A stretch of DNA of 64,000 nucleotides from Pseudomonas taiwanensis DSM 21245 (GTDB lineage Bacteria; Pseudomonadota; Gammaproteobacteria; Pseudomonadales; Pseudomonadaceae), in NCBI RefSeq assembly GCF_000425785.1, contig NZ_KE384450.1, forward strand, positions 455,873-519,872. The letters are read 5' to 3'. Position 1 is the stretch's first letter, and each line of letters opens with the position of its first letter. Below the pieces are notes generated by a model. That model did no database searches and was not told where the DNA came from. It saw only the letters and a program-made list of their open reading frames with translations. This document shows positions 41,993 through 49,677 of this stretch, piece after piece. Position numbers and translations under genes: made by a program.

Positions 41993-42017
41993 GAACCGGC
42001 CTGCCGGCGATGGAGTG
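41993..42017. repeat. REP-like sequence between prmA and sltB3
   Basis: AGGAACCGGCCTGCCGGCGATGG matches the putida REP core (GCCGGC inverted pair). It sits in the gap where the usual accBC genes are absent. Confidence 0.55.
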
Positions 42018-42035
42018 CAAAGCACTCCTCCAGAA

Positions 42036-43352
42036 TCACTGCTGACGCAGGCTCTCGAGCAACTTGTGCGTCGGATACCCATCCGCCGGCCATCCCAGCC
42101 CTTGCTGGGCATTACGAATGGCCTTGCGGGTGTTCGCGCCAATGATGCCGTCGGCATTGCCTGCTTCATGGCCGCTGGCGTTGAGCAGGTTTTGCAGTTC
42201 AACGCGCTCGGTCCGGCTCAGCGGCAGGTCTTCCTTCGGCCAGCTGCCGGCGATGAAGCCCCAGCCACTGAAACGGTCCCCCAGCAGGCTCACGGCCAGG
42301 GCATAGGACGACGAGTTGTTGTACTTTAGGATCGCGCGGAAGTTGTCCAGGACCAGGAACGCCGGGCCGCGTGCGCCGGCCGGCAGCAGGAGTGCGGCAG
42401 ACAGCTGGTTGCTGCCCGAAGGCAACTGCGTGCCGGCGGGCAGTTTCACGCCCATCTGCAGCCACTCGTAGACAGGCTTGCGCAGCGCGCCATCAGCTTG
42501 CCAGTAATCGAAGCCGGCCGGCAGCTGGACCTCGAAGCCCCACGGTTGGCCGCGTTTCCAGCCCGAGCTCTGCAGGTAGTGAGCGGTGGAGGCCAGGGCG
42601 TCGGGGGTGCTGTTCCAGATATCCCGGCGGCCATCGCCGTCGAAATCCACTGCATGGGTGTTGTAGGTGGTCGGGATGAACTGGGTCTGGCCCATGGCAC
42701 CGGCCCAGGAGCCGCGCATGGCGTCTGGCTGGATGTCGCCGTTCTGCAGGATTTGCAGGGCAGCGATCAGTTGGTCCTGGGCGAACTGTGGGCGGCGGCC
42801 TTCATAGGCCAGGGTAGCCAGCGAGCGGATCACCGACTTGTTGCCCTGGAACTGGCCGAAGTTGCTCTCCATGCCCCATACCGAGACCAGCACCTGGCGG
42901 TCGACACCATATCGTTGCTCGATGCGGCTCAACAGTTCGGCGTTCTGCTCCAGCAGCTTCTTGCCGTTGCGTACGCGCAGCGGCGACAGGGCACCTTCGA
43001 GGTACTCCCATACCGGACGGGTGAATTCAGGTTGGCTGCGGTCAGCCTTGATCACGTCCATGTCTGGCGTCACGCCAAGGAATGCACGGTCGAAGGTGTT
43101 GGCCGCAATACCGGCTTGCAGGGCTTGCTGGCGGAAACCGGCCTGCCACTGGGCGAAGGTTTGCAGAGGCTGGATTTCAGTGCTGACGTCAGGCGTTGCG
43201 GTAGGCAGCGTCACTACCGGGGCGGGCTGGGCGGGTGCCAGCGGCAGGGCGTCGGCGGCGGTGGGTTTCTCCGCGCAGGCGACGAGCAGGATGAGGCTGG
43301 ATGCCACGATCAGTTGGCGGGTTTTCCAGCGAGGGCGAAGACTGAGAAGCAT
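42036..43352 (-). CDS. MltB-family lytic murein transglycosylase, SltB3-like
   Basis: The 438-residue lipoprotein precursor has lipobox LVAC near residue 25. The catalytic domain (about 65–360) has the glutamate in VSVWGMESNFGQFQG and the family stretch MRGSWAGAMGQTQFIPTTYN. A C-terminal peptidoglycan-binding domain (about 375–435) has NADGIIGANTRKAIRNAQ. It cleaves glycan strands to 1,6-anhydro products at the outer membrane's inner face. The peptidoglycan-binding domain and the holA neighbourhood fit P. aeruginosa SltB3 and not the MltB gene next to rlpA. Confidence 0.85.
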   Translation of the reverse strand: MLLSLRPRWKTRQLIVASSLILLVACAEKPTAADALPLAPAQPAPVVTLPTATPDVSTEIQPLQTFAQWQAGFRQQALQAGIAANTFDRAFLGVTPDMDVIKADRSQPEFTRPVWEYLEGALSPLRVRNGKKLLEQNAELLSRIEQRYGVDRQVLVSVWGMESNFGQFQGNKSVIRSLATLAYEGRRPQFAQDQLIAALQILQNGDIQPDAMRGSWAGAMGQTQFIPTTYNTHAVDFDGDGRRDIWNSTPDALASTAHYLQSSGWKRGQPWGFEVQLPAGFDYWQADGALRKPVYEWLQMGVKLPAGTQLPSGSNQLSAALLLPAGARGPAFLVLDNFRAILKYNNSSSYALAVSLLGDRFSGWGFIAGSWPKEDLPLSRTERVELQNLLNASGHEAGNADGIIGANTRKAIRNAQQGLGWPADGYPTHKLLESLRQQ

Positions 43353-43412
43353 GCACAGATCCAGAATTGCAGGTCAGGTGCCGACCATACCATGCCTGCG
43401 CTCGCGATGCTT

Positions 43413-43577
43413 TCATGCTGCCAAAAAGTACGAAGCCTCCCAATCTCTCGATTGGAAGGCTTCGCGGCGGTAGCTGCCTTTGCCCTTGTTCGGTCGTTCT
43501 TGTCGGCATCGGAACAGGGGCTGGGCGACGATGGACTTGGCCTTGTTGGGCCCGTGCTTTTTCGGCTTTTTGCTCAT
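43413..43577 (-). CDS. arfA: Alternative ribosome-rescue factor ArfA
   Basis: The 54-residue basic protein contains the ArfA core (AQPLFRCRQERPNKGKGSYR, then EASYFLAA). ArfA enters the empty mRNA channel of stalled ribosomes and recruits RF2, backing up tmRNA. A complete intrinsic terminator lies inside the last 18 codons, so most transcripts should end before the stop codon. In E. coli the nonstop ArfA made this way is tagged and degraded by tmRNA, and a truncated active form appears only when tmRNA fails. The same circuit is inferred here. The start is MSKKPKKHG. The frame is open 12 codons further but unsupported. Confidence 0.85.
   Translation of the reverse strand: MSKKPKKHGPNKAKSIVAQPLFRCRQERPNKGKGSYRREAFQSRDWEASYFLAA
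43423..43464 (-). terminator. Intrinsic terminator inside the arfA reading frame
   Basis: On the minus strand a 15-bp stem (one G·T pair) with GAGA tetraloop spans 43464–43431. TAC and then TTTTT follow (43427–43423). The hairpin covers the codons for REAFQSRDWEAS and ends before the TGA. The position and the GNRA loop are those of a functional terminator or cleavage hairpin. Confidence 0.85.
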
Positions 43578-43740
43578 GGTGCAATTCCCGTTGGGGTGGG
43601 TGTCGGGGCGCACTGTAGGCCTGTGGGCAGGGTGAGGCCAATTGATTGTGTTTATGGTCCGGCGGCCTATCGCCGTGGTTCGTCGTCACGGCACTCTGGT
43701 ACCTGGCGGGTGTGCAGGAGCTGCGTGTCGGCCAAGAGGC

Positions 43741-44778
43741 TCATTCGGGGGGCAGGACCAGACGCTGTCCGGCCATCAACAGCGATAGCCTGGCAAGCCC
43801 CGTCCATGGCGAGCCCTCGGCCTGGCCCTTGATCTGCGCATCGATACGCTGGGCGTCCTGCAGCAATTGCGCCCAACGCTGCGCGGAGAGACGCTGCAGG
43901 GCCTTGCTGACCAAGGGGCGGCGTTTGTCCCACACGGGCGGTCGCGCCTGGCTGAAGGCCTTGTCCAGCGGCACGCCTTGGCTGAACTGCTGCGCCAGGC
44001 CCGCCAGCAACCGCAACTCGCGGGCCAGCGCCCAGAGGATCACGGGTGGCTCGACACCTTCGCCACGCAGGCCTTCGAGCATGCGCAGGGCGTGGGCTGC
44101 CTCGCCATTGAGAATGGCATCGACCAACCCGAATACGTCGAAGCGGGCGCTGTCGGCAACTGCCGCCTGCACGGTTTCGACGGTGATCTGGTTGCCTTCG
44201 GCGAGCAGTTTGAGCTTTTCGATTTCCTGGGCGGCGGCCAGCAGGTTGCCCTCGACCCGTGCGGCGATCAGGTCGACGGCATCGCGCTGCGCCGACAGGC
44301 CAGCCTGGGACAGGCGCTGATTGATCCACTGTGGCAGTTGCTGAGTATCCACCGGCCAGATCTGGATGAACTGGCAGTGGGGCCCTTCGATCAGCGCCTT
44401 GCCCCATTTGGTCTTCTGCGCGCTACCGTCCAGCTTGGGCAGGCTGATCAGCAGCAGGGTGTCCTCGGCAGGTTTGGCGCAGTACTCCATCAGCGCGCTG
44501 GCGCCCTTGTCGCCGGGCTTGCCCGAGGGCAGGCGCAACTCCAGCAGGCGGCGCTGGGCGAACAGGGAGAGGCTGGCGCCCGCCTGGAGCAGGGTGCCCC
44601 AGTCGAAGTTGGCGTCGGCACTGAACACCTGGCGTTCGTCGAAGCCTTGCTGACGGGCTGCGGTACGGATGGCATCGGCGGCCTCCTGGCACAGCAGCGG
44701 ATCGTCACCGCTGACCACGTAGACCGGCGCCAGGGCACCTTGCAGGTGCTTGTTGAGTTGGGCGGGGGAGAGCTTCAT
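43741..44778 (-). CDS. holA: DNA polymerase III subunit delta
   Basis: The 345-residue clamp-loader wrench subunit has MKLSPAQLNKHLQGALAPVYVVSGDDPLL at its start, the short motif PVYVVSGDDP replacing Walker A. RRLLELRLPSGKPGDKG and a C-terminal collar domain follow. It opens the beta clamp during replication. The start at 44778 is internal to a longer frame (MPRLFPMKL). It follows lptE after 39 bases that hold a GC hairpin. Confidence 0.95.
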   Translation of the reverse strand: MKLSPAQLNKHLQGALAPVYVVSGDDPLLCQEAADAIRTAARQQGFDERQVFSADANFDWGTLLQAGASLSLFAQRRLLELRLPSGKPGDKGASALMEYCAKPAEDTLLLISLPKLDGSAQKTKWGKALIEGPHCQFIQIWPVDTQQLPQWINQRLSQAGLSAQRDAVDLIAARVEGNLLAAAQEIEKLKLLAEGNQITVETVQAAVADSARFDVFGLVDAILNGEAAHALRMLEGLRGEGVEPPVILWALARELRLLAGLAQQFSQGVPLDKAFSQARPPVWDKRRPLVSKALQRLSAQRWAQLLQDAQRIDAQIKGQAEGSPWTGLARLSLLMAGQRLVLPPE

Positions 44779-44787
44779 GGGAAACAG

Positions 44788-44811
44788 GCGGGGCACCCTG
44801 GGGCGCCCCGC
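44788..44811 (-). terminator. GC hairpin between lptE and holA
   Basis: GCGGGGC/GCCCCGC stem with a 10-base loop in the 39-base gap. It is probably an attenuator that lowers holA expression relative to lptE. Confidence 0.5.
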
Positions 44812-44817
44812 ACGGGC

Positions 44818-45423
44818 TTAGTTGCCCGGAACTTCCAGCGGCGATTGCTGTGGCGTCTCGGCCTGCTGGCGGCGAGCGGCCTCCAGTGCGGCGGCTTCTG
44901 CCTTGGCGCGTTCGTCGGCTTCCTGCTGCAACTGGTCAAGCTGCGTCGGCGTCAGCATCTGCAGGCGCACGACCATGGCTTGCACCAGGTCGCGACGCAT
45001 CTCGGTGCGGGCCTGTTCGGCTTCCTGGTCGGAACCTGTGATGTTGGAACCGTCGTGGATGTAGATCTTGCGGACTTCCAGCTTGTCGCTGAGCAGTTCG
45101 AGGTTGTTCAGGCCCAGGATGCTGTAGTCCAGCTCGGTGGTCAGCTCGTATTCGGCCGAGCGGTTGCCACCGCTGTAGGTCGCGGCGCGCTGGCTTTCTT
45201 TCTCGTTGGTCAGCACCAAGCGGTAGGGTGCGCCTGCGTGAACGTTGACGCCACTGCGCTGCAGCACTTCGCGCAGCTGGGTCACGGTCTCGCCGTAGGC
45301 GTTGCGCGCGCTGACGTCCATCTCTTTGACGCTCAGCTCGGTGGTACCGGTGCCGCGCAGCTGGAAACCACAGGCGCTGAGCACGACGGCCAGGCCTATT
45401 ACCAGCAGATTGCGTTTGATCAT
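44818..45423 (-). CDS. lptE: LPS-assembly lipoprotein LptE
   Basis: The 201-residue lipoprotein has signal MIKRNLLVIGLAVVLSAC with lipobox LSAC, then GFQLRGTG, the classical LptE start. It plugs the LptD barrel that inserts LPS in the outer membrane. The C-terminal 45 residues are a Gln/Ala-rich helix. It lies 61 bases after leuS in the conserved leuS–lptE–holA operon. The frame extends upstream to 45462 but the ATG at 45423 starts the signal peptide. Confidence 0.95.
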   Translation of the reverse strand: MIKRNLLVIGLAVVLSACGFQLRGTGTTELSVKEMDVSARNAYGETVTQLREVLQRSGVNVHAGAPYRLVLTNEKESQRAATYSGGNRSAEYELTTELDYSILGLNNLELLSDKLEVRKIYIHDGSNITGSDQEAEQARTEMRRDLVQAMVVRLQMLTPTQLDQLQQEADERAKAEAAALEAARRQQAETPQQSPLEVPGN

Positions 45424-45450
45424 GTTGTTGCTCCCTTGTGAGCCGATTCC

Positions 45451-45477
45451 GCCCGCCCGCATAGGCTGCGGGCGGGC
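45451..45477 (-). terminator. Strong hairpin between leuS and lptE
   Basis: A perfect 10-bp stem GCCCGCCCGC/GCGGGCGGGC with a 7-base loop starts 8 bases before... on the minus strand, just after the leuS stop and ahead of lptE. No T-tract follows. It is likely a partial terminator or an RNA-stability element within the operon. Confidence 0.55.
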
Positions 45478-45484
45478 GTTGCCA

Positions 45485-48091
45485 TCAGTTGGCGACGATG
45501 TTGACCAGCTTGCCCGGTACCACGATGACCTTGCGGATGGTCAGGCCGTCGGTGAAGCGCAGGACGTTCTCGTTGCTGCGGGCTGCGGCTTCGATCTCCT
45601 CGCGGCTTGCGGCGGCCGGCATTTCCACCTGGCCACGCAGCTTGCCGTTGACCTGGACGACCAGGGTCACGGTGTCCTGCACCAGTGCGCTTTCATCGAC
45701 AACTGGCCAGCTGGCGTCGATCACGGCCTGGTCATGGCCCAGTGCCTTCCACAGCTCATGGGAGATGTGCGGGGTGATCGGGGCCAGCAGCAGGGTCACG
45801 GCTTCCAGGCCTTCCTGCAGCAGGGCGCGGTCCTGTTCGGTGGCCTGCGGGGCTTTTTCCAGTACGTTCATCACGGTCATCACCTGGGCGATGGCGGTGT
45901 TGAACTTGTGGAACTGGCCGACATCATTGCTGGCCTGCTTGATCGCAGCGTGGATGGCTCGGCGAATGACCTTCTGCGCGTCGTCCAGGGCGGCGACATC
46001 CAGCTTGCCCGGCAGACCCTGGGTAACGTGGGCCTGGGCCAGACGCCAGACACGGCGCAGGAAGCGGCTTGCGCCTTCGACGCCGGAGTCGGACCACTCC
46101 AGGCTCATGTCGGGCGGCGAGGCGAACATCATGAACAGGCGGCAGGTGTCGGCGCCGTAGGCTTCGATCATCGACTGCGGGTCGACGCCGTTATTCTTCG
46201 ACTTCGACATCTTCTCGGTGCCGCCGATTTCAACCGGCAGGCCATCGGTCTTCAGGCGAGCGCCGATGATCTTGGCCTTGGCATCACGCTCGACTTCGAC
46301 GTCGGCCGGGTTGAACCAGTCCTTGCCGCCGTTGCTGGCAACGCGGTAGTAGGTCTCGGCGACCACCATGCCTTGGGTCAGCAGGTTCTTGAACGGTTCG
46401 TTGGAGGTGACCAGGCCTTCGTCGCGCATCAGCTTGTGGAAGAAGCGCGCGTACAGCAGGTGCAGGATCGCGTGCTCGATACCGCCGATGTACTGATCGA
46501 CTGGCAGCCAATGGTTGGCCGCTTTCGGGTCGACCAGGCCCTTGTCGTAGTTGGGCGATGCGTAGCGGGCGAAGTACCAGGAGGACTCGACGAAGGTGTC
46601 CATGGTGTCGGTTTCGCGCTTCGCTGCGGTGCCGCATTTCGGGCAGGTGCACGCATAGAACTCGGGCATGCGCGCCAGCGGCGAACCAGCGCCGTCCGGT
46701 ACCACGTTCTCCGGCAGGACGACCGGCAGTTGGTCTTCTGGTACTGGCACGTCGCCACAGGATGGGCAGTGGATGATCGGGATCGGGCAGCCCCAGTAGC
46801 GCTGGCGGCTGATACCCCAGTCGCGCAGGCGGAACTGAGTGCGCGATTTGCCCAGCTCCTTGCGGATCAGGGCTGCTTCGATGGCGTCGAATGCGCCCGC
46901 GAAGTCCAGGCCGTCGAACTCGCCGGAGTTGATCAGCTGGCCGTGTTCGCCATAGGCCGCCTGCCATTCGCTGCCGACTTCGTCGCCAGCGCTGGTGCGT
47001 ACCACTGCCTTGACTGGCAGGTTGTACTTGTGGGCGAACTCGAAGTCGCGCTCATCGTGGGCTGGAACAGCCATTACAGCGCCGTCGCCGTAATGCATCA
47101 GCACGTAGTTGGCGACCCAGACCGGCAGCTTCTCGCCGGTCAGCGGGTGCTCGACCAGCAGGGAAGTGGCCATGCCTTTCTTCTCCTGGGTGGCCATGTC
47201 GGCTTCGGCAACGCTGCCGCTCTTGCATTCGTCGATGAATGCCTGCAGCGCCGGGTTGCCCTGGGCGGCCTGGGTGGCCAGCGGGTGCTCGGCGGCGACG
47301 GCGACATAGGTGGCGCCCATCAGGGTGTCCGGACGGGTGGTGAAGACCTTCAGGGTACCTTCGTGGCCGATGCTCGCCTGGTCGTAGGGGAACTGCACTT
47401 CCATGCCGCGCGACTTGCCGATCCAGTTGCGTTGCATGGTCTTGACCTGTTCAGGCCAGCCCGGCAGCTCGTCGAGGCTTTCCAGCAGCTCGTCGGCGTA
47501 GTCGGTGATGCGGAAGTAGTACATCGGGATTTCGCGCTTCTCGATCAGCGCGCCCGAACGCCAGCCACGGCCATCGATGACCTGTTCGTTGGCCAGTACG
47601 GTCTGGTCAGCCGGGTCCCAGTTCACGGTACCGTTCTTGCGGTAGATGATGCCTTTCTCGAACAGGCGGGTGAACAGCCACTGCTCCCAGCGATAGTAGT
47701 CGGGTTTGCAGGTGGTGACCTCACGTGCCCAGTCGATGGCCAGGCCCAGGCTCTTGAGCTGGGTCTTCATGTAGTCGATGTTTTCGTACGTCCACTTGGC
47801 CGGCGCGACGTTGTTCTTCATCGCGGCGTTTTCCGCGGGCATGCCGAAAGCATCCCAGCCCATCGGTTGCAGGACGTTCTTGCCCAGCATGCGCTGGTAG
47901 CGGGCAATCACGTCGCCGATGGTGTAGTTGCGAACGTGGCCCATGTGTAGCTTGCCGCTCGGGTACGGGAACATCGATAGGCAATAGTAGGTGTCTTTGC
48001 CTGGCTGTTCGGTAACAGCGAACGATTGTTGCTCGTCCCAGAACTTCTGGGCGGCGGCTTCGATATCACGGGGCGTGTATTGTTCGTGCAT
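45485..48091 (-). CDS. leuS: Leucyl-tRNA synthetase
   Basis: The 868-residue class I enzyme has the HIGH-like motif KLHMGHVRNY near residue 45, a CP1 editing insertion (about 220–420) and EKMSKSKNNGVDP (KMSKS) near residue 625. It charges tRNA-Leu and edits mischarged products. The start at 48091 (MHEQYTPRD) is well conserved. The longer open frame upstream is not coding. It is first in leuS–lptE–holA. Confidence 0.98.
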   Translation of the reverse strand: MHEQYTPRDIEAAAQKFWDEQQSFAVTEQPGKDTYYCLSMFPYPSGKLHMGHVRNYTIGDVIARYQRMLGKNVLQPMGWDAFGMPAENAAMKNNVAPAKWTYENIDYMKTQLKSLGLAIDWAREVTTCKPDYYRWEQWLFTRLFEKGIIYRKNGTVNWDPADQTVLANEQVIDGRGWRSGALIEKREIPMYYFRITDYADELLESLDELPGWPEQVKTMQRNWIGKSRGMEVQFPYDQASIGHEGTLKVFTTRPDTLMGATYVAVAAEHPLATQAAQGNPALQAFIDECKSGSVAEADMATQEKKGMATSLLVEHPLTGEKLPVWVANYVLMHYGDGAVMAVPAHDERDFEFAHKYNLPVKAVVRTSAGDEVGSEWQAAYGEHGQLINSGEFDGLDFAGAFDAIEAALIRKELGKSRTQFRLRDWGISRQRYWGCPIPIIHCPSCGDVPVPEDQLPVVLPENVVPDGAGSPLARMPEFYACTCPKCGTAAKRETDTMDTFVESSWYFARYASPNYDKGLVDPKAANHWLPVDQYIGGIEHAILHLLYARFFHKLMRDEGLVTSNEPFKNLLTQGMVVAETYYRVASNGGKDWFNPADVEVERDAKAKIIGARLKTDGLPVEIGGTEKMSKSKNNGVDPQSMIEAYGADTCRLFMMFASPPDMSLEWSDSGVEGASRFLRRVWRLAQAHVTQGLPGKLDVAALDDAQKVIRRAIHAAIKQASNDVGQFHKFNTAIAQVMTVMNVLEKAPQATEQDRALLQEGLEAVTLLLAPITPHISHELWKALGHDQAVIDASWPVVDESALVQDTVTLVVQVNGKLRGQVEMPAAASREEIEAAARSNENVLRFTDGLTIRKVIVVPGKLVNIVAN

Positions 48092-48317
48092 GGCTACTTT
48101 TGGCTGAGAGAGAAGAGACCTTGTTCCAGGCAGCGGAACCTCGCTGCGTCCGGCACTCCGGTGTCGTGAGCGTGAACGCCGTAGCATACAGCAGCGCCGC
48201 ACATCGTGGGAAACCCTGATTGCGAACGTCCGCTGGTCGCAGGGGTCGGCTGCTTTTTACAGTGACGCTAAGCTCATGGTTGGGGGGAGATATTCTTATC
48301 TTCAATGAGGTGAACGG

Positions 48318-48632
48318 ATGGGAGAGACGCAGCTACCCGCAATCAAACCGGAGCTTTACGAACGCCTGATCGACCGTCTTGGGCTGGCGCTGGAAGTTGC
48401 CAGGACCTCGGTACGATTGCGCGACGAGATGCCCGCCGAGCTGGAACTGCGCGGCTTGAGCCATGCAGAGTTCGAAGTGATCAAGGCCTACCTGGAGTCG
48501 CTCCCGGAACGCCGAAATGCCTGCGTTGGCGCATACCCGCAAGCGGAGCCGGCCTCGGCAAAGATCATCTGGCTCAAGGACAAGCGACGCTCCACCGGCA
48601 CGGCAAGATCCAGGACGCTGCCAAATCGTTAG
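48318..48632 (+). CDS. Small conserved hypothetical protein
   Basis: The 104-residue protein starts MGETQLPAIKPELYERLIDRL. It is helical in the first 70 residues (charged, leucine-rich) and basic at the C-terminus (KDKRRSTGTARSRT). It has no signal peptide or membrane segment. GAGGTGA lies 6 bases before the ATG, which is strong support for translation. It is divergent from leuS. Pseudomonads often have a small hypothetical gene at this place. Function unknown. Confidence 0.7.
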   Translation: MGETQLPAIKPELYERLIDRLGLALEVARTSVRLRDEMPAELELRGLSHAEFEVIKAYLESLPERRNACVGAYPQAEPASAKIIWLKDKRRSTGTARSRTLPNR

Positions 48633-48763
48633 CCGTTCAGGATTAAAGGCGCAGGCCATCGTGCGCCGGTGCTTCGATATACACCCTATGATCGGCGTCG
48701 GTCGCACTCTTGTTGCCCGACGCCGATCCTCTTAGGCTGCACGCCTTCCATGGAGGTGTGCCA

Positions 48764-49525
48764 ATGCCGATTCGATTCTTCATCAAACAATGGTTGATGC
48801 CACCCGGCATCCTGTTCCTGCTCTTGCTGGCTGCCTGGTGGCTGCGTGCCAGGCGCCCGCGCCTAGCGGCGTTGTGCTTTGCTGTCGGGCTCGGAGGCTT
48901 GTGGTTGATGAGCCTGCCTGCGGTGGTGCAGGAGTCGGCGCGTTTGCTGGAGACCGAACCGCCTCTGGCTGTTGGTGAATGGGCGGGCCTGGCGAGCCGG
49001 GCCGATGCCATCGTGGTACTGGGGGCCGGGCGTGAACGGGGCGATCCGGCCTGGGGCGGTGGCGACCAGCCCAGCGCCTTGGCGCTGGAGCGCATGCGCT
49101 TTGCGGCGCGTCTGGCCAAGGCCTCTGGCCTGCCGGTGCTGACCAGCGGCGGCTTGCACTACGGCACGCCGCCGAGTGAGGCGCAGTTGATGGCCGACCG
49201 GTTGCAGGAGGACTTTGCCGTTGGCGTCAAATGGAAGGAAGAAGCCAGCCGTACGACCTGGGAGAATGCCCAGCTCAGCGCCCGGCTGCTTCAGCCTTTG
49301 GGTATTCGCCGGGTAGTGCTGGTGACGCAGGCATGGCACATGCAGCGCTCGCGCTGGAGCTTCGAGCAGGCGGGCTTCGAGGTGGTGGTGGCGCCGATGG
49401 GATTTCTTGGGCGTGATCATGCGCGGCCGTTTGGCGGGTTGCTGCCGGAGAGCCGGGCGGTGTGGCAAAGCGGGCAGTTGCTCAATGAGGCGGTGGGGTT
49501 GCTAGGGTATCGGTTGTTCTATTGA
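48764..49525 (+). CDS. YdcF/ElyC-family (DUF218) membrane protein
   Basis: The 253-residue protein has two N-terminal membrane segments (about residues 10–28 and 35–53). A DUF218 domain (about 80–240) follows with ADAIVVLGAGRERGD, TSGGLHYGTPPSEA, EEASRTTWENAQ and VVLVTQAWHMQRS. ElyC and SanA relatives affect envelope and peptidoglycan integrity. GGAGGTG lies about 6 bases before the ATG at 48764, which decides the start over the open frame from 48710. It converges with lnt. Confidence 0.85.
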   Translation: MPIRFFIKQWLMPPGILFLLLLAAWWLRARRPRLAALCFAVGLGGLWLMSLPAVVQESARLLETEPPLAVGEWAGLASRADAIVVLGAGRERGDPAWGGGDQPSALALERMRFAARLAKASGLPVLTSGGLHYGTPPSEAQLMADRLQEDFAVGVKWKEEASRTTWENAQLSARLLQPLGIRRVVLVTQAWHMQRSRWSFEQAGFEVVVAPMGFLGRDHARPFGGLLPESRAVWQSGQLLNEAVGLLGYRLFY

Positions 49526-49643
49526 GATGGCCGTTCACCGGCAAACCGGCTCCAGCAGTGCCCCGCACGCTCTCGGCTCTTGCCCAGGACTGTTGTTTCC
49601 AAGCCCCGAAGTTCTTGGATGGGCGCGGCCATGCGACGCGAAA

Positions 49644-49660
49644 GGGCTGCGCTGCAGCCC
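49644..49660. terminator. Bidirectional hairpin between convergent genes
   Basis: GGGCTGC-GCT-GCAGCCC with A3 before and TCGC after, between the YdcF-like gene and lnt. A REP-like CCGGCAAACCGG lies at about 49535–49550 in the same gap. Confidence 0.6.
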
Positions 49661-49677
49661 TCGCCTGTCCCGTGTCG

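Noticed and set aside
45302..47950. 882-residue open frame antisense to leuS
   Set aside because: The opposite strand holds intact leucyl-tRNA synthetase motifs, and the frame here has no ribosome site or known domain.
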